Shown: positions 7,110 to 15,163, counted from the first letter of the stretch. The stretch: DNA of 21,047 nt from JANSWO01 sp964351875 (GCA_964351875.1 CAYGQC010000053.1:1-21047); one strand, 5' to 3'. Made by a program: numbers and translations. Notes: generated by a model not told the origin, from the sequence alone.

Positions 7110-8128
7110 CAGTTAGTCACCGGGTTGGCGCGCACGAAGTCGTCGATCGCCTGGCAAAGCGGGCCCGCGACCTGCTCTTGAAGAAAGTGACCACCGCCAG
7201 CGATCGTTGTGTGAGCCTGGCCTCGCGCGCCCGGTATCGAGCGTTGAAAACGCGCGTCGCCACCTGCGGTTATCGGATCCGAATCTCCGAAAGCTGTCAG
7301 AAACGGCTTATGCCATTGCTCCAGAACAGCCCAGGCTGCCCTGTTGTCTGCGACTGCAGGATTGTCCGGAACAATGGGTACGAGCGAGGGGAACTGGCGC
7401 GGGCCGGCCTTGTAACGCTCATCCGGATACGGCGCATCGTAGGCTGCGATCTCCTCCGCCGAGAGGATGCCGCCCGTCGAGAAATTAAGGACATCGCTAA
7501 CCTTCAGCTCCTGCGCCTGATCACAGAATTTCACCCAGTGCAGGAAGCCCAAACCAGAGTCATCTGCCGCCATCGCCAGGCCCATGGACATGACATCCTG
7601 ATGGGCTGGTATCTGCTCATAGTAGGCGCGTGCCCGCTCGGAGACAGCCTGGATCTGATCGTCCGGTACGTCCGACGCGTCCGGCAACCCGGTGTTGGCG
7701 GTTACGACCCGAGCAAAACGATCCGGCAGCGCCGTCACCGCACGCAGGCCCAGCAATCCGCCCCAGTCCTGGCACACGAGCGTTATCCCGGTGAGATCCG
7801 CGGCCTCGATAAAGGCTGTTAGCCAACCAACGTGAGAAGCGTAGGTATAGTCGGACCGGTGCACAGGCTTATCAGAACGGCCAAAGCCAATCAGATCCGG
7901 CGCCACCACTCGGTAGCCAGCCTTGGTCAACAGCGGAATCATCTTTCGATAGAGGTAAGACCAGGACGGCTGGCCATGCAGACAGAGCAGCGTTTCGCCT
8001 TCGCCCTCGTCCACATAGTGCATCCGCAAACGATCGCCATCAGCGCTGGGAATCTCGACGTAGTTGGGTTTAAACGGGTAACCCGGCAAATCAGCAAAAG
8101 CCGCGTCGGGCGTTCTCAAAAAATCCAT
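7109..8128 (-). CDS. Haloalkane dehalogenase-like alpha/beta hydrolase (subfamily I type)
   Basis: 339 aa, ATG at 8128 with TTGGAG upstream. It belongs to the enzymes that cleave carbon-halogen bonds by attack of an Asp, giving alcohol and halide. Visible: oxyanion region HGQPSW at 51-56, nucleophile elbow CQDWGG at 119-124 with D121 and halide-binding W122, W198 in LHWVKF where DhlA has its second halide-binding W175, catalytic acid D284 in GDSDP, and H314 in GGGHFLQE. The stretch DAPYPDERYKAGPRQFP (231-247) also matches DhlA-type enzymes. Having a full Asp-His-Asp triad and two Trp makes real dehalogenase activity plausible, but several close homologues act on other substrates. No signal peptide; cytoplasmic. 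It lies 55 bp after a WS/DGAT gene and is coupled to the next gene. Confidence 0.9.
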   Translation of the reverse strand: MDFLRTPDAAFADLPGYPFKPNYVEIPSADGDRLRMHYVDEGEGETLLCLHGQPSWSYLYRKMIPLLTKAGYRVVAPDLIGFGRSDKPVHRSDYTYASHVGWLTAFIEAADLTGITLVCQDWGGLLGLRAVTALPDRFARVVTANTGLPDASDVPDDQIQAVSERARAYYEQIPAHQDVMSMGLAMAADDSGLGFLHWVKFCDQAQELKVSDVLNFSTGGILSAEEIAAYDAPYPDERYKAGPRQFPSLVPIVPDNPAVADNRAAWAVLEQWHKPFLTAFGDSDPITAGGDARFQRSIPGARGQAHTTIAGGGHFLQEQVAGPLCQAIDDFVRANPVTN

Positions 8129-8182
8129 GTCGACTCCAAGGTTGGGTGCATGGCGAACGCTAGCAAGTGAGCGCCCCCACGC

Positions 8183-9664
8183 CTAGGCGTCCGCAGCCTT
8201 CTTCTTCCGGCCTTTACCGGACTTCTTCGCAGATTTACGCCCTTTGGCTTTGTGTCCCGCAGCATCGCAGAGCTCTTCGAAAGCATCGCTCAGGCACTCC
8301 ACGAAGAACTCAGGATCGGGCAGCATCTCGCGGCAGGACGTGAACGCGACCGTGAGCTGCCCGCAATAGCTGGTCACAGGCATGATCAGTCCCATGCCGT
8401 TAACAATGCCGCCGTAGCCGATGCTGTTGATCATGCGGGCGCCGACCGCATAAATCGGGATCTGCGGGCCAGGAACGTTAGTAATACTCACGTTGAAAGG
8501 GCGCGACGGCATCTGCGCGGCCAGAGAACTCTGCAACCGAGAGGCGAGCGCGGCGGTAAACGCCGGTACAAACTGCGCGTAGTCGGTCAAAGCGCGTGCC
8601 GCCACGCCGCTCGCGCCTGCTTTCTGGCCGGACGTGCTGTCCGTTACCGCCTGCAGGCGGGCTACCGGATCGGAGATGTCGGTCCCGATCGGCACAAACA
8701 TTGCCGATACCTTATTGCCGGACGAAGCATCCTCTCCCTTTGCGCGAGTGCTGACGGGGGCCATCGCCACGACAGACGTACCCGGCAGTTCTTTCTTGCT
8801 CTCAAGGTAGCGTCTGAGCCCGCCGCCACATATCGCCAGCACCGCATCATTCACCGTCGCGCCGTCGACGACTTTGCGAGCCGTCCGGACGTCATCCAGA
8901 TCAAACGTGATGGAACCGATCGTCCGTTGCGCCGATACGTCTTTATTGAAGCGCGTCTTTGGCGCCGGTTTGAGCGCCGGCAACTCGATACCGCGAAGCG
9001 CCGGTGGCTTGCGAATGAGAGAACCCGCCTGCCCCGCCCAGACCTCGGCGAACATAAATGGCTGCTGCAGGTTGTGAACGGCCGTGCGCACCATCAACTC
9101 AACATCGCTCGGCTGTGGATCCGGACGCCACGGCTGGGCCGGTCGAGGCACGGCTGCCGGCTTGGGCGTCAAGTCATGCATCAGCTCCACCAGATGCATG
9201 CCTGATGTGCCGTCAACCGCGGCGTGGTGAGTCTTCGTCAGAATAGCGATCGAGCCTTTCGGCACACCGTCCACATGATCCAGCCCCTCGATCAGGTAGA
9301 CCTCCCACAGGGGTTTGCTCATATCCAGTGGGCGCGCAAACAGTCTGGCCGCAACCTTGTAGAGCTGCTCCGAATCAGCGGGTTTCGGCAAGGCCCACCG
9401 CCGAATGTGATATTCGATGTCGAAATTAGCGTCTTCGATCCAGTACGGATAGTCGGCATCGAACGGCACCCGCACAAGTTTCTGCCGGCCGAACGGGTTC
9501 TGATGCATGCGGTCTTCGAACAGACGCGTGAAACTCTCTTCCGTCAGCTCTCCGCCGTCTGCTGTGCTCGGATCGTAGATTGCCAACGAACCGATATGCA
9601 TCGGTGTTGTCGGCGACTCAAGGAAGACGAACGAGGCGTCCTGCGGACTGAGTTGAGTGAGCAC
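8183..9664 (-). CDS. Wax ester synthase / diacylglycerol acyltransferase (WS/DGAT) 1
   Basis: 493 aa. The GTG at 9664 lies seven bases after GGGAG; a TTG one codon upstream is the alternative. WS/DGATs join acyl-CoA to fatty alcohols or diacylglycerol, making storage wax esters or triacylglycerol at the inner membrane surface. Visible: start LSPQDASFVFLES with PMHIG, PLW at 118-120, active site HHAAVDG at 146-152 (H147 the probable base), and the C-terminal-domain motif NVPGP. Length is usual. The last 27 residues are a Lys/Ala/Gly tail (AKGRKSAKKSGKGRKKK) that I do not expect in the core family; it may bind acidic lipid or nucleic acid. WS/DGAT 2 lies two genes upstream on the same strand and is clearly diverged from it. 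Confidence 0.95.
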   Translation of the reverse strand: MLTQLSPQDASFVFLESPTTPMHIGSLAIYDPSTADGGELTEESFTRLFEDRMHQNPFGRQKLVRVPFDADYPYWIEDANFDIEYHIRRWALPKPADSEQLYKVAARLFARPLDMSKPLWEVYLIEGLDHVDGVPKGSIAILTKTHHAAVDGTSGMHLVELMHDLTPKPAAVPRPAQPWRPDPQPSDVELMVRTAVHNLQQPFMFAEVWAGQAGSLIRKPPALRGIELPALKPAPKTRFNKDVSAQRTIGSITFDLDDVRTARKVVDGATVNDAVLAICGGGLRRYLESKKELPGTSVVAMAPVSTRAKGEDASSGNKVSAMFVPIGTDISDPVARLQAVTDSTSGQKAGASGVAARALTDYAQFVPAFTAALASRLQSSLAAQMPSRPFNVSITNVPGPQIPIYAVGARMINSIGYGGIVNGMGLIMPVTSYCGQLTVAFTSCREMLPDPEFFVECLSDAFEELCDAAGHKAKGRKSAKKSGKGRKKKAADA

Positions 9665-9677
9665 CAAGAGTCTCCCT

Positions 9678-9719
9678 TAGTAGGTGGCAAATAGTAGCTG
9701 GCAAGTAGTAGATGGCTAG
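9678..9719. repeat. Three tandem 14-bp repeats upstream of WS/DGAT 1
   Basis: Units TAGTAGGTGGCAAA, TAGTAGCTGGCAAG and TAGTAGATGGCTAG, each sharing TAGTAG-TGGC. They end three to four bases before the Shine-Dalgarno site of the WS/DGAT gene (minus strand), so they lie in its leader. AT-rich compared with the surroundings. Copy number could vary between strains. Confidence 0.75.
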
Positions 9720-9736
9720 CGATAGGCGCGCTTAAG

Positions 9737-9750
9737 CCGAGCGCGCTCGG
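9737..9750. other. 14-bp perfect palindrome between hydrolase and WS/DGAT 1
   Basis: CCGAGCGCGCTCGG, 23 bp after the stop of the hydrolase gene (minus strand). No T-run follows, so a factor-independent terminator is not supported. It may be a protein site or an mRNA end structure. Confidence 0.3.
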
Positions 9751-9773
9751 GTTGCCAATGCGACTCCGGCGAT

Positions 9774-10574
9774 CTAGGCCGGCGTGGCTGAGCCAGTCGT
9801 CACTCCGGGGTACAACCAACCGGCAAGGCTTGCCGGCGGTGCGAAAGCCTGCCAGTTGTCGACGGCTTGAGCGAGCCGATCCGCGACCGCGTAGAACGTT
9901 GGAGCGTGCAGGAGCAGCGCCATATGGCCGGCAATAACTTCAATGCTCTCGCTCTGGGGCGCGTCGACCTCCCGGGCTCGCCGCCAATGAACAATCGCGT
10001 CGGAGCGCGAAAAAATTGCGCTCGCTGGCACTGGCGGCGGTACGGCTCGAATTGCCTGGACGCGCGCAATCGCTTCTGGCGAAGCCATCTCCGGGTTTAG
10101 CTGCCGATAGGCCTGCCACATTGGCGACTGGGTGGGATCACCGCTGATCGGCGATCCCAGAGAGATCACACGACTCACCAGCTCCGGCGAATGCGTTGCC
10201 ATTCGGCGCGCAAAGACGCCACCCAGGCTGTGGCCAACCAGCGCGACCTTGCTCCCGGACTGAGCCTCACCCGCCACGCTCTCCAGGCGTCGAACAAGCG
10301 GATCAATGCCGCCCACGCGAGCGAAACCTAGGTTTCGGCCGAGTCCCCAGCCGGTCACGCGATAGCCGAGGAAGCTCAGGTAAGAACGCAGCAGCACCGT
10401 TGAGAAGTCGTTGGTGCCAAAGCCCGGAAGCACAACGACCGAGCTGCCATCGCCCCTCGGCGCGGTCGCGAGCCACGGACTCGAGGCAAACAGCGCTGGC
10501 AGTTGTGCCGCGAAGCGCGGGCCTTCCAGGAAAGATAGGGCGCGGCGCTCGAGAGCATTCGGGAAAGATTTCAT
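9774..10574 (-). CDS. Alpha/beta hydrolase, lipase-like
   Basis: 266 aa from the ATG at 10574; a TTG at 10589 in the same frame is possible and neither has a strong ribosome binding site. Numbering from the ATG: the strand VVVLPGFGTND (about 46-56) with oxyanion glycines, nucleophile elbow GHSLGG with S116, D192 in SRSDAIVHW and H217 in AGHMALL, the full Ser-Asp-His triad of PGAP1/triacylglycerol-lipase-like enzymes. No signal peptide is visible, so it is probably intracellular. It sits between two WS/DGAT genes on the same strand, which suggests turnover of storage lipid or release of acyl chains; this is inference from context. The leader of the gene holds an unusual group of inverted repeats (10591-10678). 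Confidence 0.9.
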   Translation of the reverse strand: MKSFPNALERRALSFLEGPRFAAQLPALFASSPWLATAPRGDGSSVVVLPGFGTNDFSTVLLRSYLSFLGYRVTGWGLGRNLGFARVGGIDPLVRRLESVAGEAQSGSKVALVGHSLGGVFARRMATHSPELVSRVISLGSPISGDPTQSPMWQAYRQLNPEMASPEAIARVQAIRAVPPPVPASAIFSRSDAIVHWRRAREVDAPQSESIEVIAGHMALLLHAPTFYAVADRLAQAVDNWQAFAPPASLAGWLYPGVTTGSATPA

Positions 10575-10590
10575 CAGCGCGGGTTCCAAA

Positions 10591-10678
10591 CTGGTGAGCC
10601 ATGCAACGGCCGAGCGTCCGGCCCGAACCGTTGCAGTATCTCACCAGATATTGTGCACTGCAACATCAGATTCTGATG
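10591..10678 (-). promoter_or_regulatory. Highly structured leader upstream of the lipase-like gene
   Basis: Four inverted repeats overlap here. CTGGTGAG (10591-10598) pairs with CTCACCAG (10640-10647). Inside it TGCAACGG (10602-10609) pairs with CCGTTGCA (10628-10635). TTGCAGT (10631-10637) pairs with ACTGCAA (10657-10663), enclosing TATCT/AGATA (10637-10641 and 10646-10650). CATCAGA-T-TCTGATG (10664-10678) is a perfect palindrome. The second and third pairs share 10631-10635, so they cannot form together. This is the pattern of alternative RNA folds or of several operators. All arms are read directly from the sequence; the role is inference. Confidence 0.5.
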
Positions 10679-10729
10679 CCACGCAGACGTTAGGCCTGCG
10701 AACGACAGCGCGGGGACCGCGCCCGACGA

Positions 10730-12259
10730 TCAGGCCGCCTGCGCTGGCGAGCCGTCATGGTCCTCGTCATTACCCGCCTGTCTCGGAGCCGCCTGTATGC
10801 CCACAGCCGGCTGAGCCATCGCCCCGGTGTCCAGATCACCGACGCTGGCTCGCGCCGGGGTCGTGTGGGCGATGAGCCGTTGCAGAGACGCCAGCATGTC
10901 GTCGCGCAATCGGTCGGCATCCGGTAGCGCCCGCGCACAACCCGTTATCGCGAAAAACAACGTGCCGTCATAGCTTTGAACGGTGATGTTCACCGCCTGG
11001 CTGTGTGCCGGTATCGACACCGGGTAGTGCGTGAGCACGCGAGCGCCGCACATGTAGTGAGTCTCCCTGGGACCGGGAACGTTAGAGATGACGACGTTGA
11101 ACGGCACACGCTGGGCCGGCAGGCCAACCAATCCCGTTCGCTCAGCCAAGCTGATCGCGCCGCTTATCAGCGCAGGCAAGCCGGGAGCGACCGGATTGAA
11201 CTCGAACATCTCCGCTGAATCCGCAATGAGTGATTTCGCAGCGCTGGCGCCTCGAGATATCGCCTTCACCCGATCCCTCGGGTCAGCAACGTCGGTTCCG
11301 AGCGGCACCGCCATCATGGTCACCTGGTTGTTGAGCGACGTGTCACCCGGCTTGCGCAGAGACACCGGACACCCGGCCACCAGCGTCTCACCCGGCAGTT
11401 CCCCGTGCCGAGTCAGGTAACGGCGCAGGCCGCCACCGCACATGGCCAGGAAAACGTCGTTTACCGTGCCACCCGAGCGAGATGCAATGTCCTTGACCGT
11501 TTGCAACGGGACTTCGCCTGTCGCGTAGGTTCGCTCACCAGAGACCGCACAGTTGAACCGAGTGGAGGGTGCGCCCCTCCAGGCGGGTCCAAGGCCGCGC
11601 GTGGGATCCAGCATGCGCTGACCCAACCGGACGAACGACTCGCTCCTGCCGAAGCTCGCGATGCTCTGGCTGATCATGGAGGTCATCATGTTCTCGACTG
11701 CGCCGACGAGCGCGGCAGCAGCACCGATGCGCTTGACCGGCCGATCGAATTGTTCGGGCAACTCAGCAACCGCCGGCATGACAGCTTCCGTGTCCATCAT
11801 TCCGAAGACCGCTAGCTGGCCGGATACGCCGTCGATGCAGGCATGGTGCGACCGGTTGTACAAAGCAGCGCGGCCGCTTTCCAGATCGGTGAAAATCCAC
11901 AGATCCCATAGCGGCTTAGAGCGATCCAGCGGCCGTGCATGGACGTCCGCAACGGCCGCTTCCAGTTCCGCTCGACCACCGGGCGCGGTCACCGAGTAGG
12001 TGTGAATGTGGTCGTTGATGTCAAAATGCTCAACCGACTCCCATTCCGGGTGATCCAGCCCAAGTGGCACCTGGCGCAGGCGGCGAGTGAAGTACGGCAC
12101 CAGATCCAACCGGCTCAGGAACTGCTGCTTGACGCGGTGGGTAAACTCACCAATAGGCAGCCCATCGAGATCGAGCATCTGTACCGACGCAATGTGGGTG
12201 GGGCTTCGAGGTGTCTCGAGGTAAAGAAAACCGGCATCCAAACCAGCTAACTTGTTCAC
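10730..12259 (-). CDS. Wax ester synthase / diacylglycerol acyltransferase (WS/DGAT) 2
   Basis: 509 aa. The GTG start at 12259 is well supported by AAGGAGAT three bases upstream. Family marks: start LAGLDAGFLYLETPRSPTHI (4-23), PLW at 116-118, active site HHACIDG at 138-144, NDVFLAMCGGGLRRYL in the C-terminal half, and NVPGP near residue 385. It catalyses the last step in wax ester or triacylglycerol formation, like WS/DGAT 1, but has no Lys-rich tail; it ends in a low-complexity Ala/Gln/Pro stretch instead. Having two diverged copies is common in lipid-storing bacteria and usually reflects different acyl or alcohol preferences. It begins the five-gene minus-strand run that ends at 6471. Confidence 0.95.
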   Translation of the reverse strand: MNKLAGLDAGFLYLETPRSPTHIASVQMLDLDGLPIGEFTHRVKQQFLSRLDLVPYFTRRLRQVPLGLDHPEWESVEHFDINDHIHTYSVTAPGGRAELEAAVADVHARPLDRSKPLWDLWIFTDLESGRAALYNRSHHACIDGVSGQLAVFGMMDTEAVMPAVAELPEQFDRPVKRIGAAAALVGAVENMMTSMISQSIASFGRSESFVRLGQRMLDPTRGLGPAWRGAPSTRFNCAVSGERTYATGEVPLQTVKDIASRSGGTVNDVFLAMCGGGLRRYLTRHGELPGETLVAGCPVSLRKPGDTSLNNQVTMMAVPLGTDVADPRDRVKAISRGASAAKSLIADSAEMFEFNPVAPGLPALISGAISLAERTGLVGLPAQRVPFNVVISNVPGPRETHYMCGARVLTHYPVSIPAHSQAVNITVQSYDGTLFFAITGCARALPDADRLRDDMLASLQRLIAHTTPARASVGDLDTGAMAQPAVGIQAAPRQAGNDEDHDGSPAQAA

Positions 12260-12846
12260 GCTATCTCCTTGCCTTGCGGCGTTGTCCGGGGTGAGCCGGG
12301 ATGCCGCCCCCCGGATAGGGAGGCAGCGGTAAATTCATGAGCGCCGTTGGGCAACGCCTGCGATCGCGCAACCTGGCGGACACAAGATCGAGCGCTCGCC
12401 AGCCCAACGTCAGGTTCTGTAAGAGCAGACTCGCCAGCAAACCCAAAGCAATGCCTGTGCCAGCATTCCTGAGCCTTTAGAAAACTGCACGCCAGACGGT
12501 GGGTTCCAGCATGACCTGCGGGTGTGGGGTCCGTGGCTGGGTAACAAAAAACCAGCATCTCGAGCTCTTCAATCCGAAACCCGATCAGTCATTGGATCGG
12601 CTATCGACGCATTCTAAGAACCAGAACCTGAGAGACCACTCGGGCGTCGCGCGCACTGTATTCGGGATTTCTTTCAAATCAATGACTGATCTGAAATATT
12701 TGCACGTTTGTAGCGCACCGCTCGAGCACGTCGCACCAAAACGCGTCCGGGGCAGGTTTCCGGGAGGAATTCGGGCCGAATCTCAGCCTGGCTCTGACTA
12801 CGGGATAAGTGTGTACTTAGCTGCGGGAGCGCGGCATTGTGCCTCG
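12260..12846. other. 587-bp gap between divergent WS/DGAT 2 and the permease, no gene recognised
   Basis: The open frames here lack recognisable family sequence. The plus-strand frame of the permease is open back to 12499 but that part (Cys/Arg-rich, no hydrophobic pattern) does not look coded. An inverted repeat CCGATC / GATCGG (12581-12600, spacer 8) is the only symmetric element I noted. Both flanking promoters should lie in this region; no strong -35/-10 match was found. Confidence 0.5.
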
Positions 12847-14166
12847 GTGAACAACGTCAAACCTTTTGCCACCAGCGCCGCCTTTAGTGTGGTGGTCGCG
12901 AACATGATCGGTACCGGAGTTTTCACCAGCCTGGGCTTCCAGCTGATGGATATTCAATCGCCAACCGTGATTATCAGCCTATGGGTGTTGGGTGGCGTCA
13001 TCGCGCTCAGCGGGGCGCTTTGCTATGCGGAACTTGGTGCAGCCTTACCGCGCTCGGGCGGTGAATACCACTTCGTTCGCGAGGTGTTTGGCCCGCTGCC
13101 TGGCTTTGTTTCAGGCTGGGTGTCCGCCAGCGTTGGCTTCGCCGCCCCCGTTGCGCTCGCCGCGATCACATTCGCCACGTACCTCGCAGCCGCCTTTCCC
13201 GAACTGCCTGTCCAATGGACCGCGGCAGCTCTGATCGTTGCCGCGACCCTCGCGCACACTCGCAGCCGAACGACCAGCGGTAGCGTGCAGACAGGATTCA
13301 CTATTTTGAAGCTGTTGCTGATTGTCGGCTTCTGTGTGGCGGCAACATGGAATCTCGACCAGCCCGTCCAGCTCGACTGGAGCCTCAACGATGGCGCTGT
13401 CGACAGTATCTTTTCACCGGCGTTTGCCGTCGCCCTGATCTACGTGAACTACGCCTACACCGGCTGGAATTCCGCGACCTATCTGACCGGAGAACTGCGC
13501 GACCCTCAGCGCCAGTTGCCCTGGGTGCTGACTGCTGGAACCGGCACGGTGCTGGTTCTCTACGTCGCGCTACACGTTGTGTTTCTTCGCTCCGCCCCGG
13601 CCGAGGCGATGGCCGGCGAACTTGAGATTGGCTACATCGTTGCGCAGCACGTGTTTGGTCCCACTGGCGCGACCGCGATGGCGATCATTCTCGCATCGCT
13701 GCTGATATCGACAGTCAGCTCCATGGTTCTGGCCGGGCCTCGGGTGTTGCAGGTGGCCGGTGAGGACTACGCATCGCTGCGCTGGTTGTCTGAAATCGGA
13801 CCTGGCGGCGTACCCCAGCGGGCGATCTGGATGCAGGCCATCATTTCTCTGACGCTCGTTGCCACCGCAACGTTTGATCAGGTACTGCTATTCGCCGGCT
13901 TCATCCTGGCGCTCAACTCTGCGGTCACCATCGGCGGCGTGATCCTGCTCCGCTGGCGCAAGCCAGATCTGCCGCGGCCGTTCCGCGTGCCTCTCTATCC
14001 GCTACCGCCGTTAATTTTTCTCCTGTGCATCGGCGCAACGCTCATCTTCCTGGCAACGGAACATCTGGCTGAAGTGCTATTTGCACTGGCCATGATTGTG
14101 ATCGGTGTGATTATCTATCTGCTCGTCGAGCGACGAGCTGCATCAGACAGGGCGCGCGCGGGTTAA
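12847..14166 (+). CDS. APC-superfamily amino acid/amine permease
   Basis: 439 aa from a GTG at 12847, chosen because the protein then starts just before the first membrane segment as in the family; the Shine-Dalgarno signal is poor and the frame is open further upstream (another GTG at 12811). About 12 hydrophobic segments. Segment 1 carries the broken-helix substrate motif IGTGVF (21-26), and further family marks are YAELGAALPRSGGEYHFV and the sixth-segment region YAYTGWNSATYLTGELRDPQRQLP. The last part is PFRVPLYPLPPLIF. This is the pattern of the L-type/amino acid-polyamine-organocation permeases. The substrate cannot be named. It is transcribed alone, divergent from WS/DGAT 2 and convergent with the DUF4412-like gene. 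Confidence 0.9.
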   Translation: MNNVKPFATSAAFSVVVANMIGTGVFTSLGFQLMDIQSPTVIISLWVLGGVIALSGALCYAELGAALPRSGGEYHFVREVFGPLPGFVSGWVSASVGFAAPVALAAITFATYLAAAFPELPVQWTAAALIVAATLAHTRSRTTSGSVQTGFTILKLLLIVGFCVAATWNLDQPVQLDWSLNDGAVDSIFSPAFAVALIYVNYAYTGWNSATYLTGELRDPQRQLPWVLTAGTGTVLVLYVALHVVFLRSAPAEAMAGELEIGYIVAQHVFGPTGATAMAIILASLLISTVSSMVLAGPRVLQVAGEDYASLRWLSEIGPGGVPQRAIWMQAIISLTLVATATFDQVLLFAGFILALNSAVTIGGVILLRWRKPDLPRPFRVPLYPLPPLIFLLCIGATLIFLATEHLAEVLFALAMIVIGVIIYLLVERRAASDRARAG

Positions 14167-14241
14167 GCGGTCCACACACGCCCATGTATCGGCGTCGCTG
14201 GCTATGCCGGCGCGATCGTGGCCGCTCTTCTGGACGCTCTC

Positions 14242-15063
14242 CTAGCGACCAAATATGCCTCGAATGCCTTTGCGAACCTGGTCCCGAACGCCTTCCTCAA
14301 CACCAGCCTGGGCCTCATCTGCGGCCGCGTCACCGAGCTCCTCCGCAAAATCCGGCTCTTCTTCAGCGGGCTGGCGAGGCGCTTGTTGAGTCGCTGCAGA
14401 AGGCGGCGCGCCGGCTCCCATCATCGCGCCCATATTGGCCATATTCATCGGCTTGTAGCTGGCCGGCACTTCGAAAAGATCGTCCGCCTGGCGGCCGACC
14501 TTCACGTCGGTCAGCGTCATTTCGATGCGCTGCCCCTTGGCGCCGCGAGAGGTGTAAGTCATGTCCATCTTGACGCCAATCCCGTCATCCGAGACCCACA
14601 TGAAGCCATCGCCTTTGCCGTTACGGTCGCTGAACGAGACTGCATACTTAGTGGTCATCGCGCCATCCAGCTTCTCTCGACCCACCTTGCTCACATTGCT
14701 CAGGTCCAGGTTGTTACCCGTCTGGGTTTGCGCCTCTGCGAGCGACGTCTCCCGGTACATACCAAAGTCCGGCATCAGGGTGTAGGCCGCTTCGCGGTCT
14801 TCGCGAATGATCATCACAGCGTTCATGCCACCCATCGACATTTCCATGCGTTGTTTGCCTGGCGCGCGCCGCTCAAGCATCGAGATGTTCCCTTCGTCGG
14901 TCTGCATGGTGCGAGTGCCGGAGTACGACACATTCATATCCAGGCCGAGAGCGTCAGCCCACTGGGCAAGATCGCTCGACCCGGCAGCGTGTGCTGGCAG
15001 TACGGCGACGAGGGCAATGGTGAAGGCCGAAGCAATCCGGCGCAGGGTCGATTGGCTGAACAT
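14242..15063 (-). CDS. Exported DUF4412-like protein with low-complexity C-terminus
   Basis: 273 aa, ATG at 15063 with a weak GAGA upstream. A signal peptide (residues 1-26, ending PAHA) leads into a beta-rich domain of about 180 residues, probably a lipoprotein-carrier-like (LolA/LolB-type) fold as suggested for DUF4412: repeated antiparallel strands such as MQTDEGNISMLERRAPGKQR and VMIIREDREAAYTLMPD. It closes with FEVPASYKPMNM (about 197-208), a motif typical of this family. After that comes a Met/Gly/Ala and Pro/Glu low-complexity part and an amphipathic basic end (VRDQVRKGIRGIFGR). It should act in the periplasm, perhaps with envelope lipid or protein; not demonstrated. Divergent from the TMEM175-like gene across 100 bp. 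Confidence 0.82.
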   Translation of the reverse strand: MFSQSTLRRIASAFTIALVAVLPAHAAGSSDLAQWADALGLDMNVSYSGTRTMQTDEGNISMLERRAPGKQRMEMSMGGMNAVMIIREDREAAYTLMPDFGMYRETSLAEAQTQTGNNLDLSNVSKVGREKLDGAMTTKYAVSFSDRNGKGDGFMWVSDDGIGVKMDMTYTSRGAKGQRIEMTLTDVKVGRQADDLFEVPASYKPMNMANMGAMMGAGAPPSAATQQAPRQPAEEEPDFAEELGDAAADEAQAGVEEGVRDQVRKGIRGIFGR

Positions 15064-15128
15064 AGGCGAATCTCATAGTCGGTGATCGATCGAGCCGCGG
15101 CAGAGTGCTGGGCGGCAACCTTTTCAGG

Positions 15129-15138
15129 CAGACGTCTG
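15129..15138. promoter_or_regulatory. Palindrome in the divergent region before the TMEM175-like gene
   Basis: CAGACGTCTG is a perfect 10-bp palindrome 25 bp before the TMEM175-like start codon; GGCAG / CTGCC arms overlap and extend it. Position fits an operator close to the promoter of the three-gene unit. Short enough to arise by chance. Confidence 0.3.
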
Positions 15139-15163
15139 ACTGCCGTAGGGCTAGGATACGCCG

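Noticed and set aside
7082..7822. 246-codon plus-strand frame opposite the dehalogenase-like gene
   Set aside because: Antisense shadow; the minus strand has the full catalytic set.
8252..9205. 317-codon plus-strand frame opposite WS/DGAT 1
   Set aside because: Arg/His-rich antisense shadow of a gene with the HHxxxDG motif.
12256..12558. Minus-strand 100-codon open frame in the 587-bp gap
   Set aside because: No recognisable domain; composition looks like a random frame of GC-rich DNA, and its end overlaps the Shine-Dalgarno and start of WS/DGAT 2.
12581..12600. CCGATC / GATCGG inverted repeat as an operator
   Set aside because: Short arms, no adjacent regulator and no clear promoter context; mentioned only in the gap entry.
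12499..12846. Upstream extension of the permease frame, 116 extra codons
   Set aside because: Arg/Cys/Ser-rich with no membrane pattern or family similarity; permeases of this type begin just before the first membrane segment, so the GTG at 12847 is preferred.
14218..15078. 286-codon plus-strand frame opposite the DUF4412-like gene
   Set aside because: His/Arg/Ala-rich shadow; the minus-strand frame has a signal peptide and the family motif.
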